Positions 23,375 to 34,760 are shown, counted from the first letter of the stretch. The stretch is DNA of 64,000 bases from Sorghum bicolor (GCF_000003195.3 NC_012872.2:51751695-51815694), one strand, 5' to 3'. Made by a program: numbers and translations. Notes: a model not told the origin generated them from the letters alone.

Positions 23375-23663
23375 TGTTACGGATATTTTACCCGGGGTGA
23401 TCTCATCTCCTTGGATTCTCTTACGGGAGATTTATCCTAACCACGACTTCCCCCACGACCGCCTACGGGATATCACCCACGACTCCGTACGTACCGGTTC
23501 GACCTCTGTGATATCACCCACGACTCATCGTGGGCTCGAGCTTACCTGTGGAGAGAGATTCCTCTCCCCCTCCGACTTGTATAAATACCGTGATCAATGA
23601 ATAAAGAAACACTGAGTTCATTCTACTCTCTCTGTTCTCGTACTTTGCATTCCACTTGTAACA
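23375..23663 (+). repeat. 3' LTR of the copia element
   Basis: A 289-bp LTR that begins TGTTACGG and ends TTGTAACA, directly after the polypurine tract. It has a TATA-type box (TATAAATA near 23580) and an AATAAAG polyadenylation-like signal about 20 bp later. The following bases tatac would be the right copy of the target duplication; the left copy is outside the window. Confidence 0.8.
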
Positions 23664-24155
23664 TATACAACGGCACCGGTTAACCTGTGAGGGGGGCGAT
23701 CCTGAGACCTGTGTTTTTTATAATGAAGGACAAGCAAGAGGATTTTTATCTAATTATCTCCGCCCGGAGATTGTGACCCCGAGTCGCCACAGTGCTACTA
23801 AAACGCTTTGACCATCCAGTCTAGGCATCATTCGCTTACACAAAGCAAATACTATATCACTACGTAGTAACTGGGCTTACAAATTTTTAGCAGTCATTTG
23901 GATCCATATGGCCAACAAAAAAAAAGAGCCAACTATCTTTGTTACATTTAATTAGATTGGACCAAACCTCATTTTTCTTAAATTAAATAAATTTCAAGAC
24001 ACATAATAAATGCTTTTTTTGGGAGCTTTACCTTTATTCAATCACTAGAGTAAGAGTTACAAACTCCACGAGGCTCGAGAAACAACACATGTTGCGTCGA
24101 CATTTGATCTTTGCCCTTCGAAAACGAACTCTCCATTGTGAAACTCTGTCTTCTA
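23664..24155. other. No gene seen
   Basis: Unique-looking, partly AT-rich sequence between the copia LTR and the RNase H fragment. No reading frame, RNA gene or repeat that I recognise. Confidence 0.5.
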
Positions 24156-24365
24156 TCATTGATCTCCTAAACTACGGGTCCATACCTGTCGAACCCCTTG
24201 CCCGTGAAGCTCCTCCATGTTGCCACAATCACTCGCTACCCGAAATGAGTGTAAGCCAAGATCACTAGCCAAAGCCAGCCCTTCACGGCAAGCCATTGCT
24301 TCGACCAGCTCGGGGTCATTATACCCTTCCACACCAGGGCTGAAGAGCTCAGTGGCCATGCTCAT
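24156..24365 (-). pseudogene. RNase H-like (RVT_3 type) fragment
   Basis: A 69-residue frame contains EAMACREGLALASDLGLHSF followed by VASDCGNMEELHG. This pattern (Glu in the ALA-type helix, then an Asp after a beta strand) is typical of the plant RNase H-like domain at the end of LINE-type reverse transcriptases and of small related host genes. Only the middle of the domain is left, so I take it as a relic. A short intact single-domain gene cannot be fully excluded. Confidence 0.5.
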
Positions 24366-24417
24366 GGCGTTGGCACGTAATTAATGCTTGGTCCAAAAGA
24401 TTAATCTCTTATGTACA

Positions 24418-24660
24418 AGTACTCTTTCCGTATAGGATATAGTAAACAAGATTTTGGTCAAATATTAGAAATATAAATTATCAGTAATTTTTAAAATGTT
24501 GAGTTTGTAAATATGAAAATTATATGAATAGACTTGTCTTGAAAATATTTTTATAAAAGTATATATATATATTATTATTATTATTATTTTTTAAAAAATA
24601 TTTTTATAGAAATAAGAGATTAAAATTGTGTTTTGGAGACTGCAGGGAGTACAAGTCATG
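24418..24660. repeat. Candidate Stowaway-like MITE, low confidence
   Basis: AT-rich sequence bounded by TACTCTTTCCGT on the left and CTGCAGGGAGTA on the right. These are weakly complementary and resemble the CTCCCTCCGT ends of Stowaway elements with a TA target. Confidence 0.35.
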
Positions 24661-25214
24661 AGGCTGAGAATTGTGAAAGACCAACCACACGCTCACGCAC
24701 ATCAAGCTAGGTCGAGTTTAGGGTGCAGGGCTTTTTCTACTTCAGCTCTGGCTTTTCTAGAGTAGCTCTACCAAACGTTTTTATAAAAAATTATAGTTTT
24801 TTAAAGGGAACGTATCCTGTGCAATCTAGTTTCGTGTGCAACCTATGCAACCACCAATTAAGAGCATCTCCAACCGTTTTTGCATAATTGGTTTGGCAAA
24901 TGAGGGAGTTTGTTAAGTCTCAAAAAAATATGACAAAGGTGAAAAGAGACAATCTCCAATGGTTTGACATTAATCACTTGGCAAAAAAGAAAATTATGGA
25001 CCTACACAACTTTTTTTGCATGCTGAGCTTTTCTCCTCCCCGCGCGTCGGGTGAATGTTCGCGGCAAATTTATTTCCGCTGAGGCGCTGTGGTCGCAGCG
25101 TTTGTGCATGGCCGCCCGGAGTTTGGTGGCTGGAGTCTTTGCCGGCAAAAACGATTTGAAGGGCATCGATGGAGTATGTGGCGTTGATGGAAGACCAATA
25201 AGCAAAAACACAAA

Positions 25215-26203
25215 TGTCGGCGTCTAGACTCGCGGTCTAGGCACAAACAAGTATAAGTCTGCGTGACTGACCAAGCTTGGATGGTGATGCAAGTGAGACA
25301 CAGAGGGTTTATACTGGTTCGGGCCAAGAATGCCCTACGTCCAGTGTGGCTGTGGGTTCTGTATAACCTTGCACCCAAAGGTGCTTGCAGTAGGGGGTAC
25401 AAGCTGGTTGCGAGAGAGGGCTAAGTCCCAGGTCTCGGCTTGGTGTGGACGGAGTGCGGGCTGCTGCTTTGTGAAAGAGTGTTGTGTGCGTGTGTGTTTC
25501 TCTGGACCTCTCTCTAGTTGTGATCCCTGGCTCCCCTTTTATAGTCTCAAGGAGAAGACAGGTTTTTTACAAGAGTAGATTTCTTCTGTTGACTGGTGAA
25601 ATCTCGATCCCGACCCTGTTGAAGCTGGTCCAGCTCGTCCTTGGGGGATGGTCAGCAGTATGGCTATTCCTGTAGAGTGTTACCGAACCCTGTAGGAGTC
25701 GTGGGGGTCGGGTCGTCGGCACTGCTGCACATGCTGTCAATAGCGGGAAGTGACCTCAAACAGTGGTGTTGATTAACCTCCCCCATTCCCCCCCTACTGT
25801 GAGGCAGTATGTCACAGTGAAGGAGGTAAGGGCACAGTGATCAGGGTGGTTGGAATAGTTATCGCCTTGCCCTGCCGCGGTATGGAAGCCATCGTGTCTG
25901 TCATGTCGTGGGTACGGGCGCCGTGCGGTGGAAGTCTTGCTGCCCAGGCGGAGTGGGGTCCGGCGTCCGAGCCCGGACGGGGTCGGGCGAGGCGGAACTT
26001 GCGTCCGATGTCCTGACGGGTCGGGCGAGGCGGAACTTGCGTCCGAAGCCCTGAGGGGTCGGGCGAGTCGGAATTTGCGTCCGATGCCCTGAGGGGTCGG
26101 GCGAGTCGGAATTTGCGTCCGAAGCCCTGATGATTGTGGTTAGTGTGTTTATTTGCGTTTTTTATTGCTCTGGTTTGGGTATCCCTTATTATGGTACCCA
26201 ACA
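25215..26203 (-). repeat. 3' LTR of TAT-2 (left copy)
   Basis: A 989-bp LTR, equal in length to 37055-38043, with 13 substitutions and no indel by hand comparison. On the + strand it starts TGTCGGCGTC and ends TACCCAACA. It holds a 4-unit tandem repeat at 25981. Confidence 0.95.
25981..26132. repeat. 38-bp tandem repeat, four units, in the TAT-2 LTR
   Basis: Four units of about 38 bp with the core GGTCGGGCGA...CGGAA.TTGCGTCCGA. Neighbouring units differ at a few positions. The same array is in the other LTR at 37821-37972. Related GTCGGGCGAGAC...GCCCGACGGAGACC words recur at 27005-27130. Confidence 0.85.
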
Positions 26204-26217
26204 GTAGCCCCCGAGCC
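26204..26217 (-). other. Polypurine tract of TAT-2
   Basis: The + strand reads GTAGCCCCCGAGCC, so the minus strand has GGCTCGGGGGCTAC directly before the 3' LTR. Confidence 0.65.
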
Positions 26218-27394
26218 TCTGAAGGGGTGGGCTCACCTCTTTAGAGGTTCTTTCCCCAGGGACTGTAGTTGACTAGGAGCTTTTACCTTTCTCCGGAGGG
26301 TGCGCGCGAGCGCACCCGCCAGGTGTAGCCCCCGAGCCTTTTGGAGGAATGGTGTTATTCCTTCAAAGGCTTTCACCCTTTGACAGCTATAGTCTGGAGT
26401 GTTTTGAGGGATATGTTGCGTGTTCTTTACACGTAGGGCCCGTTCCCATGTTGCGAGGAAGCCCCCGAGCCCTTTCCCCACAAGGGTCGATCAGGTTCTT
26501 TCTCGTCTTGTAATTACGTCCCTCATTCTTCCTTTCGCTCGGAGGAGGGGTGGGTCGTGCCGTACTACCCTCGATGGGCGAGTGACGACACTTCCCGGGA
26601 GCTGCAGGCGGGTAAATCCAAGTGGATGTCCGAGTCCCGTTCGATAGGGGTCGGCTAGTGGCCTTATGGGCACATCTCAAAAAGTACCCGAGGGCAGTCA
26701 CGGTGGATGTCGGAACCATTCGCTAGGTTCCGAGGGCTCGATGCCTCCCTCGATGGGATCCCACTCTCGTGACACCCGCGTGGGTCTCGGATATGACTTG
26801 CAAAGATGCGCCGACTCCCTGCAGGGTTCGGACCTTGGCCTCTATTGTGCTCATCTTCGGTCATCCCTCGCTCAGTTATCCTGAGGCGACTGTTCGAACC
26901 TGTGTCGCAGGTCAGTCTCGCAACCTCTAGAACGTAGGTGGCTATGGCCTGGGGATTTTGGACCTCGAAAGGCTTTTTTCTGACTCATTTTACAGTGTTG
27001 GGGCTCGGGCGAGACGGAGAACTGTGCCCGACGGAGACCGCCTTGCAACTTCGGCTCGGGGTCTTGATGGGGTCGGGCGAGACAGAAAATTGCGCCCGAC
27101 GGAGACCTCCCTGCGACGCTTGGTTAGCGAGGGGGGGTCGGGCACCGCGTCCCCTGGAAGGAACCGCCCTGACATAACTTTTCAAGACGCTTCTTTTGAG
27201 GCGCGGCGCGTGGGGACTCGAAACGGCCGTGCCGTCTCGCCCCGGCTGGATGGGACGTTTCGTCTGCGAAATTAATGCGCGCGTGCAGCGGGCGCGGGAA
27301 TCGGAGGGAGTTGGCGCTTCGAGTTTTTCACCTGAGTAGGCGATGGTTGCTCTCTCTTCCGCTTGGCCTTGCGTGGTCGTGGCTCGCCCCCTCC
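26218..27394. other. GC-rich non-coding region of TAT-2 between its 3' LTR and antisense gene
   Basis: No accepted gene. Several AGCCCCCGAGCC words (for example near 26325 and 26460) repeat the polypurine-tract motif. GTCGGGCGAGAC words near 27005-27130 echo the LTR tandem repeat. The frames seen here are chance results of the high GC content. Confidence 0.6.
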
Positions 27395-27402
27395 TATAAA
27401 AG
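27395..27402 (+). promoter_or_regulatory. TATA box of the TAT-2 antisense gene
   Basis: CTCCTATAAAAGCGG lies 133 bp before the ATG at 27528, a clean plant core promoter on the strand opposite to pol. Confidence 0.65.
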
Positions 27403-27527
27403 CGGCTGCTGGGGGCTTGATTTCTCTCTTCTCGTTCCTGCGCCACAAAGCCTCTGCCTCCTGCCCATTCTTCTGCCTCCATCTCCTCTACTTCCGCCGC
27501 GCGGACACACCTCTTCCTCCCAAAGCC

Positions 27528-30500
27528 ATGGTCGGCGTTGAGGCGTGGCCGCCCAGCAATGTAACCAAGTCCGCGCTGGAGGCGCGCGTGAGGGCCGGGA
27601 TTCTCCGCCCTCTCAAGGACGTCGGTTTCTCAGAATGGATCGTTCCCTCGGCGAACGACAGGGAGCCAAACCCGCCTCCGGGCTACGTGGTGTGCTTCCT
27701 GTCGTTCTTAGACCGGGGGTTCGGGGTTCCGGCCGGCCGTCTGATCAGGGCCATCCTCCACTACTACGAGGTGGAGTTACACAATCTGAACCCAAACTCG
27801 GTGATGCAGGCCGCCGTCTTTACCACGGTCTGTGAGGGATTCCTGGGGGCTCCAGTCAACTGGAATCTCTGGCTTCACCTCTTCAAGGCGGAGATGGCGG
27901 GCCGTTACGTGGGGAAGGAGAAATTCCCCCTGCGGGCCGGCGGCTGCACGCTGCAGCTCCGTCAGCAGCGGGCCGGGCTGTACATCTGGAGTTCGATGCC
28001 CTCGTCGAACTGGGGGTGGCAGAGCGGGCGGTTCTACCTCCGGAACGACGGCGGCCTGCTGCCGAAGTACACCGGGAAAATGGTGACGGAGGTTCCCATG
28101 AAGTGGGCGTGGGGTGCTCCGGCCGAGGAGCAGAAGAAGCTCGCCCCGCTTCTCGCGGGGCTTCAGAAGCTGCGAGATGCCGAAGTCACCGCGGCCACGG
28201 TGGCAATCGCCTTCCACAAGAGGAGTTTTCTTCCGCTGGCGCAGCGGCGAATGCCCATGTTCGAGATGACCCGGGGGGGCCCTAGGCAGGGACGAGGATG
28301 TTAGCCGAGCCGATATCGGCTTCGGATATCACCGCCCGGGTGGAGAGGACGACTTCCTCGGAGATGAAGAACTCCCGAGTGGTTCCGATGCACCCTGAAA
28401 AGGGCTACATTTCCCTGGTAAGAAGGTGTCCTTTATTTCGATTTCTTGCCCTCGTTCTTTCTTTCGCCTGATTCCCTGTTGATCCGTTTGCTCAGGGGAT
28501 CGGGGCCGTCAAGGACTCCCCACCCCCTGTCCCGGAGGACAAAGAGATCCGGGCCAAGAATCGGGCCCGGAACGAGGAGCAAAAGAAGGTCAAGGAAGGC
28601 AAGAAAGCCAAGGCGGCGCGAAGGGCGGAGAGGCGGGAGATCGCCTCCAAGAACCGCCGTGAGGCCGAGAAGGCGGGGGTCGCCCCGCCTCTGTCTCCTG
28701 AGACCTCAGTCTCGGAGATAGAGGGCGGGGGCGGCAACGTCGACTGGCTCGACGAGCTGATGGAGGAGGACGACGTTATCCCTCCGGCCGGCAGGGGAAC
28801 CGAAGCCCCGGAGGGGTCGAAGGCCCGAGTGGGGTCGGAGGCCCCCTAGGGGACCCAGGCGCCGAGGGGCGGGCAGCCCGTCCCCCACATCGTTGTGGTT
28901 GACGAGGATAGCGCCCCTCGTGAAGATCCAGCCCCTGTGAGCCTCCAAGAGGGGGAGAAAGCGTCGGAGGCCGAGCCCGAGGAGGTCCCTCGATTGGTAG
29001 CGCCGGAGGGTCCGGCCGAGCCTACCCCAGCGTCTGGGTCGGGAGCTGGCGCCCCCGTGGAGGCGTCGCAGGCCGAGGCCATCATGGTGCCCCTTGTGGC
29101 GTCGGCCGGCGAGGCGGGTGTCCGACCGTCGGCCCCTGGCGCCGCAGGAGACCCCCAAGGAGCCCTGGGCTCCCATAAGAAGTCTGCTCCCCGGGCGAGG
29201 TAAAGATAGGATTCCTGATCCTTCTGCCGATTTTTTTGTTTTTCTCTTTCTTCTGACATGATGTTGTTCTCCCAGCCGTAAACAAAAAGCACCTTCAGTG
29301 GCGCTAGCCCCCCTGAAGGCCGTGAAGAGGGGGGCTCAGTCGACTCCCGGGTCGGCTAGGCCCGTGTCTCCGCCGCCTCCAGGCTTCGAGGAGGCAGGGC
29401 GCCACCAGGGGCAAGACACGGGGGCGCCGAAGCCTCAAGGACCGGAGGACGCTGACCTTGGAGGTGCGGCCCGGCCTGCGCGCGCTGAGGAAGGCCGGGC
29501 CATCGTGGTGTCCAGTGTGGCGCCCGAGGCCCCCGCGGTGGGAAGGGAGGAGGAAGCTGGATGGGGCAAGAGTCCCGTAATCTAGCCCAACCTCGGCGAT
29601 GCCGAGGGGGGAGCCAGATTTGTCCTGGATGACCCGTCAGAGAATTACCTCTGGCAGGGTCTGGATGCGTGTGGGTGCGCCGGTGTCGAGGCCCTCAACC
29701 GAGCTACCCAGCTCGTGGGCCGTGACATGTTTAATTTGGCTCAGGTAAGATTTTTATCCGTGTTGTGAAGTAGTTTTGGCCTTGTTTTCGCGATGTTAAC
29801 TCCCTAGGTGACCTCTGATCTTGTAGGCGCTCAAGGCCACCTCCCAGGAGAAGTCGGTATTTCTCCGTTGGGAGAAGGATGCTTGGGCGTCCTTTGAGAG
29901 CGAGAGGGCTGCCAGGGAGGCGGCCGAGGGGGAGCTCGCGAAGGAGTGCGAGATTTCTACCGAGCTTCGGTAGAAATGCTCGGCACTGGCCACCGAGGCT
30001 CGGGAGGCCCGGGACAAGGTCGCCCCCCTGGAGGAGAGGATTGGGGTCCACACCCAAGAGTCTGAGGGTCAGAAGGCGGCGGCTGAGGGGTACAAGGGTG
30101 AGGTCGCTCGGCTTGAAGCTTTGCTCGCCGAGAAAGATCTTGCCTTGAACCAAGCCCAGAACGACCTGGCCGGGGCTCTAAGTGAGGTGGCCCGCTGGCA
30201 TAAGAGCTCGGCGGAGCACGAGAAGCGTGCCGAGGGTAAGACTTGCGCCCTTTACCTTGGACTCCTTTATACTTTTTGAGTTTGCCTTTCTTGACTTTTT
30301 GGTTCTTACTCTGTTTTTCAACCAGAATTGGAGAGGAAGGTGGTTGAGACGGCCTCTACTGCCGAGGCCCTCCAAAGGTCCCTTGACGCCGAGGCTTCAG
30401 ACCGCTCGGCTCTTGAAGCCGTGGTCACCTCGGCGTGTGAGGGGCTCGGGGTATCGGCGTCGGGGTCGTCGCTGCGGAGTCGGGTCGAAGCCCTTTACTC

Positions 30501-30753
30501 CCGGGCCGGGGAGAGGATGAAGGGGGCACTCCACGCCGGGGTGAAGAAAGCCCTGGCGGTGGTGAGCTCTCACTATGCCGGCATTGATTTGCCGGCAGTC
30601 TGTGAGGGCTATGTTCTCCCGGATGATGAGGCTGAGGCCCAGGAGGAGGTGCAGAGGCTTGAAGACGCCGTGGCTGCCCCCGGAGATGCCTTGGCCACCT
30701 TCTTCGACGACGAGGTGGAGCTTCCGCCCCTTGGGGCTCGAGGACCTGAGTAG
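27528..30753 (+). pseudogene. Antisense five-exon gene of TAT-2, putative gypsy-type transposon (Transposase_28-like) protein
   Basis: Exons 27528-28417, 28496-29199, 29276-29744, 29827-30235 and 30326-30753, all GT-AG. Every junction keeps phase. The start is ATG 27528 (CAAAGCCATGG). Exon 1 has the conserved region with PPPGYVVCFLSFLDRGF, LIRAILHYYEVELHNLNPN, FLGAPVNWNLWLHLF and FYLRNDGG. This is the pattern I know as putative gypsy-type transposon (PF04195). The middle exons are acidic, Ala/Pro/Glu rich. Exons 4-5 form a long coiled coil (REAAEGELAKE..., LERKVVETASTAEALQRSL). Defects are a frameshift in the G run near 28270 and TAG stops at 28847, 29583 and 29971. It should be called a decayed but recently whole gene. 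Function unknown. Confidence 0.8.
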
Positions 30754-31333
30754 ACAGGGCAGCAGGACCCTTAGGTTTCTTTTCTTGTTGTGAGTGTTGA
30801 GGCCGGTGGGCCTTGTAATATATATACACAATGTTAATGTAGATATTTGTATAATTGCTCCTTAAGCTGTTTTCTTTCTCCTTATGCCGATCCGACCTCA
30901 GCAGCGCGAGGTCGGGTGAGCTACTTAGAGTTTTGCGCTAGCCAGATTCCCCGAGCCTAAGTGCTTTTCCTTTTTCCTTAGTAACTCTTGGAAGCCCGAA
31001 TTCGTTCCCGAATCTAAGGTGAGTAAAGGCGGTCTTTGCTTGTGAGCGCAGGTCCTACCTCCGGCTCATGCCTTAAGATTTAGGGGACGGATTTTCGGTT
31101 TCTTAAGTCTTTTTAGGAGGGAGGAGGAAGACCTTGGGTCGGGGTTCTTTCAACTTGCGCGAAAAAAGAAAAAGATTCGGAGTCAACAGAGGAGGTTCCC
31201 CCCATGTAGCCCCCGAGGGAGGTTCGGACTCTGCTTGGCAGGTCCGAGGCTCTCTGATAACTTAAACTTTGATTTATTCCATGAAGGTAATGAACAAAGA
31301 AATTTTTACAAAGTTCTAAGGGAAAAAAGCGAC
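30754..31333. other. Non-coding spacer between the TAT-2 antisense gene and pol
   Basis: The two genes converge here. No reading frame of interest. It probably holds the 3' ends of both transcripts (a TTGTAATATATATACA stretch near 30815). Confidence 0.5.
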
Positions 31334-33763
31334 GTAGCTGTTCTATGTTCCATGCGTTTTTGAAGACCTCCCCTGCTTCATTGGCGAGCTTGTAGGTGCC
31401 GGGTCGGAGAACCTCGGCGATGACGAAAGATGTATCTGCCGAGCATAAAATTGACATCCCTTACAGGCCCTGACGATCTCTGTGGCGTCGGCTACGGCGG
31501 TGGGCCAGTAGAAACCTTGTCGGAAGGCATTTCCTACCAACGTCCGAGGCGCGGCGTGATGGCCACAAGCCCCCGAGTGAATGTCCTGTAGGAGCTTGAC
31601 CCCCTCTTGACGAGGGATGCACCGCATGAGGACGCCCGAGGGGCTTCGCTTGTACATCTCTCCATCAAGGAGGATAAAGGTCTTGGCACGACGAGCCACG
31701 CGCCTTGCTTCGGCCTGGTCCAGGGGCAAAGTGCCGTCGACCAGGCGTCGCAGCAAAGGGTAGCGCCAATCAGGCGAGTCGTCGGATGCAGGTGGCTCTG
31801 GCTCGATGTCCATGGCCTCCTGTTCTTGAGCGACAGCGTCTTTGGGGTCGGCATTCTGTTCGCTGGGGGGTTCGTCTGACCCCCCGTCGTCCTTGTAGTC
31901 GACGGAAGGTTTGTAGAGGTCGCTGACGAAAACATCCGGGGGGACCGTGGCCCGCTCGGATGCCATTTTGGCGAGCGCGTCGGCGGCCTCATTATACTTC
32001 CTTAACACGTGGTTAAGTTCGAGGCCGTCGAACTTTTCTTCCAGGCGTCGAACCGCTTTGCAGTACGCGTTCATCTTGGGGTTATGGCAGCTAGACTCTT
32101 TCATGACTTGATCGATGACGAGTCTGGAATCGCCTCGGACGTCGAGCCGCTTGATCCCAAGTTCGATCGCGACGTGAAGACCGTTAAGAAGGGCCTCATA
32201 CTCTGCTGCATTGTTCGAAGCAGGGAAATGGAGCCGGATTGCGTATCGCATCCTTACCCCGAGGGGTGAGATGAAGACAAGGCCCGCGCCGGCCCCAGTT
32301 TTCATCAGAGACCCGTCGAAGTACATGGTCCAGCATTCGTGCTGGATTTGTTGTGGTGGGAGCTGAGTCCCAGTCCATTCCGCCACAAAGTCTGCCAGGA
32401 CCTGGGACTTTATGGCTTTGCGAGGCTCATAGGTGATCCCATCACCCATGAGCTCTATGGCCCATTTGGCAATCCTCCCGTTGGCCTCTCGGTTCTGAAT
32501 CACTTCTCCCAAAGGGAAAGATGAGACCACTGAGACTGGGTGAGATTCGAAGTAATGTCGGAGCTTGCGCCGAGCCAACACTACAGCGTAGAGCAATTTT
32601 TGGATTTGGGGGTATCGGGTCTTTGTGTCGGAGAGTACTTCACTGATGAAGTATACCGGCCTTTGGACCGGCAGGGCGTGCCCTTCTTCCTTCCTCTCGA
32701 CCACGACAGCTGCGCTGGCCACCTGATCAGTGGCCGCGACGTAGAGAAGTAGTGGTTCCCCCTCGGTGGGGGGCACCAGGATGGGAGGGTTGGTGAGCAA
32801 AGCCTTGAGCTTGTCAAGGGCTTCCTGGGCCTCGGGGGTCCAGGAAAAGTGCTCAGATTTCCTAAGTAACCTATACAGAGGCAGCCCTTTTTCCCCGAGG
32901 CGAGAAATGAAACGGCTTAGGGAAGCCAGACATCCCATTACCCTCTGTACTCCCTTTAGATTACGAATGGGGCCCATATTTGCGATGGCCGAGACTTTTT
33001 TTGGGTTGGCCTCGATCCCTCGCTCAGACACAATAAACCCAAGGAGCATGCCTCGGGAGACACCGAAAATGCACTTTTCGGGGTTGAGTCTGATCCCTTT
33101 CGCCCTAAGGCATCGGAATGTTTCTTCTAGGTCGGCGACCAGGTCGCTCGCTTTCCTAGACTTGACGACGATGTCGTCTACGTAAGCCTCTACCGTTTTT
33201 CCTATAAGGTTCCCAAAAACCTGGAGCATACATCGTTGATATGTAGCCCCCGCGTTTTTTAGGCCTAAAGGCATGGTTACGTAACAATACATTCCGAAAG
33301 GGGTGATGAATGAAGTCGCGAGCTGGTCGGACTCTTTCATCTTGATTTGATGGTAGCCGGAGTAAGCATCAAGAAAAGATAAAATTTCACATCCCGCAGT
33401 GGAGTCAACTATCTGATCAATACGAGGCAAAGGAAAGGGATTCTTTGGACATGCTTTATTTAAACTAGTATAATCTACACACATCCTCCACTTCCCATTT
33501 TTCTTTTTAACTAGCACGGGGTTGGCTAACCACTCGGGATGGAATACCTCCTTGATGAATCCGGCCGCCAGCAGCTTGTGGATCTCTTCCCCGATGGCCC
33601 GACGCTTCTCTTCGTCGAATCGGCGCAGGCGTTGCTTCACGGGCTTGGAGCCGGCTCGGATGTCCAAGGAGTGCTCGGCGACTTCCCTCGGTATTCCAAG
33701 CATGTCCGAGGGACTCCACGCAAATATGTCGGCGTTTGCGCGGAGAAAGTTGACGAGCACCAC
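31334..33763 (-). pseudogene. TAT-2 pol: reverse transcriptase, two RNase H domains, truncated integrase
   Basis: An open frame of about 806 residues. The reverse transcriptase has [19 protein letters not shown] near 33490, [11 protein letters not shown] near 33370, FGLKNAG-type [11 protein letters not shown], and the catalytic YVDD near 33180. Then come the gypsy RNase H and an archaeal-type RNase H ([18 protein letters not shown] near 32310, [35 protein letters not shown] near 31985). The integrase zinc motif (H..H, CKGCQ near 31465) is present. After RQIH the sequence jumps to the C-terminal tail ([19 protein letters not shown], in another frame) at about 31430, so the whole D,D,E core is deleted. 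Not able to integrate by itself. Confidence 0.92.
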
Positions 33764-33766
33764 TTC

Positions 33767-34760
33767 CTATTTGGGGTCGAGGCTGGAGCTGATCCTCAAC
33801 GCCTTGCCCTCAGAGGTTCCGGGGTCGAGGAAGGCTAGCTTGGTTTCCTCCGCCGGTTCGAAGCTCCCGGCGTGACGTTTGGGGTGGGGGACGTCCTGGT
33901 CGCAGTCGCCGAGGCCGGTAAGAATGGCCAGAGACTCTGCCAGAGCCTCGGCCTGCTCGACGCACTCGACGTCGCACTGGTAGGCATACTGACTGGTCGT
34001 GCTGACGGTGATGGTGCCCTTTGGCCCTGGCATCTTGAGTTTGAGGTAGGTGTAGTTAGGGATGGCCATGAACTTGGCGTAGCATGGTCGTCCCAAGATG
34101 GCGTGGTAGGTCCCTGGGAACCCAACCACGTCGAAAGTGAGGACCTCTTGTCTGAAGTTGTCGGGGGTCCCGAAGCAGACGGGCAGATCGATCTGTCCGA
34201 GGGGGTGGGTACGATGTCCCGGCACCACTCCATGGAATGGCGCAGTGTCGTTCCTCAGCCGGGACTTGCTGATCCCCATGAGGGCCAGAGTCTCGGCGTA
34301 GAGTATGTTGAGGCCACTGCCTCCATCCATCAGCACCTTAGTGAGACGGGTCTCGGCGATGATGGGGTCGACGATCAACGGGTAGCTCCTGGGATTGGGA
34401 ATCCGATCCGGGTGATCTTGTCGGTCGAACGTGATTGCGCTCTCGGACCATTTAAGGTACGAGGGCGCCGCTGCGCTGACTGCGCAAACTTCTCGGAGTT
34501 CGCGCTTCCTTTGACTCGCAGTGAGGCGAGCCGCGCGTCCCCCAAAGATCAGAAGGCAGTTCTTGATCTTGGGGAAAACATCCCCCTCGGGGTCGTCGTC
34601 CTTGGGAGGCCCTTCGGCACTCTCCTTGGTGATGATGTCGGTATAGTACCTACGGAGGACGGTGCACTCCTCGAGGGTGTGTTTGGTTGGCCCCCTATGA
34701 TAGGGGCACGGCTTCTTCAACATTTCGTCGAAGAGGCCGGGGCCAGCAAGAGCCCTCTTG
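33767..34760 (-). pseudogene. TAT-2 gag C-terminus and aspartic protease
   Basis: Begins in frame from about 34760 after a frameshift relative to the upstream gag frame. A zinc-binding-like motif CPYHRGPTKHTLEEC is near 34700. The protease active site VLMDGGSGLNILY is near 34330 (Asp present), and the ILGRPCYAKFM segment follows near 34090. A TAG at 33769-33767 separates it from the reverse transcriptase in the same frame, probably a mutated glutamine codon. Gag packages RNA and the protease matures the polyprotein. Confidence 0.85.

Larger units (their letters stand above)
2045..23663 (+). mobile_element. Ty1/copia retrotransposon, interrupted by two gypsy-type elements
   Basis: Gag, protease, integrase, reverse transcriptase and RNase H occur in the Ty1/copia order, integrase before reverse transcriptase. 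They are followed by a polypurine tract and a 289-bp 3' LTR. The 5' LTR and the start of gag were separated by element A and lie outside the window. TAT-1 (5101-21612) splits the reverse-transcriptase region. Joining 5100 to 21618 across the catac duplication keeps the reading frame. The copy is dead: it has several in-frame stops and frameshifts. Confidence 0.88.

Noticed and set aside
28446..28721. Arg-rich plus-strand frame in another register, with similar frames at 35488-36225
   Set aside because: Shadow frames of GC-rich retroelement exons.
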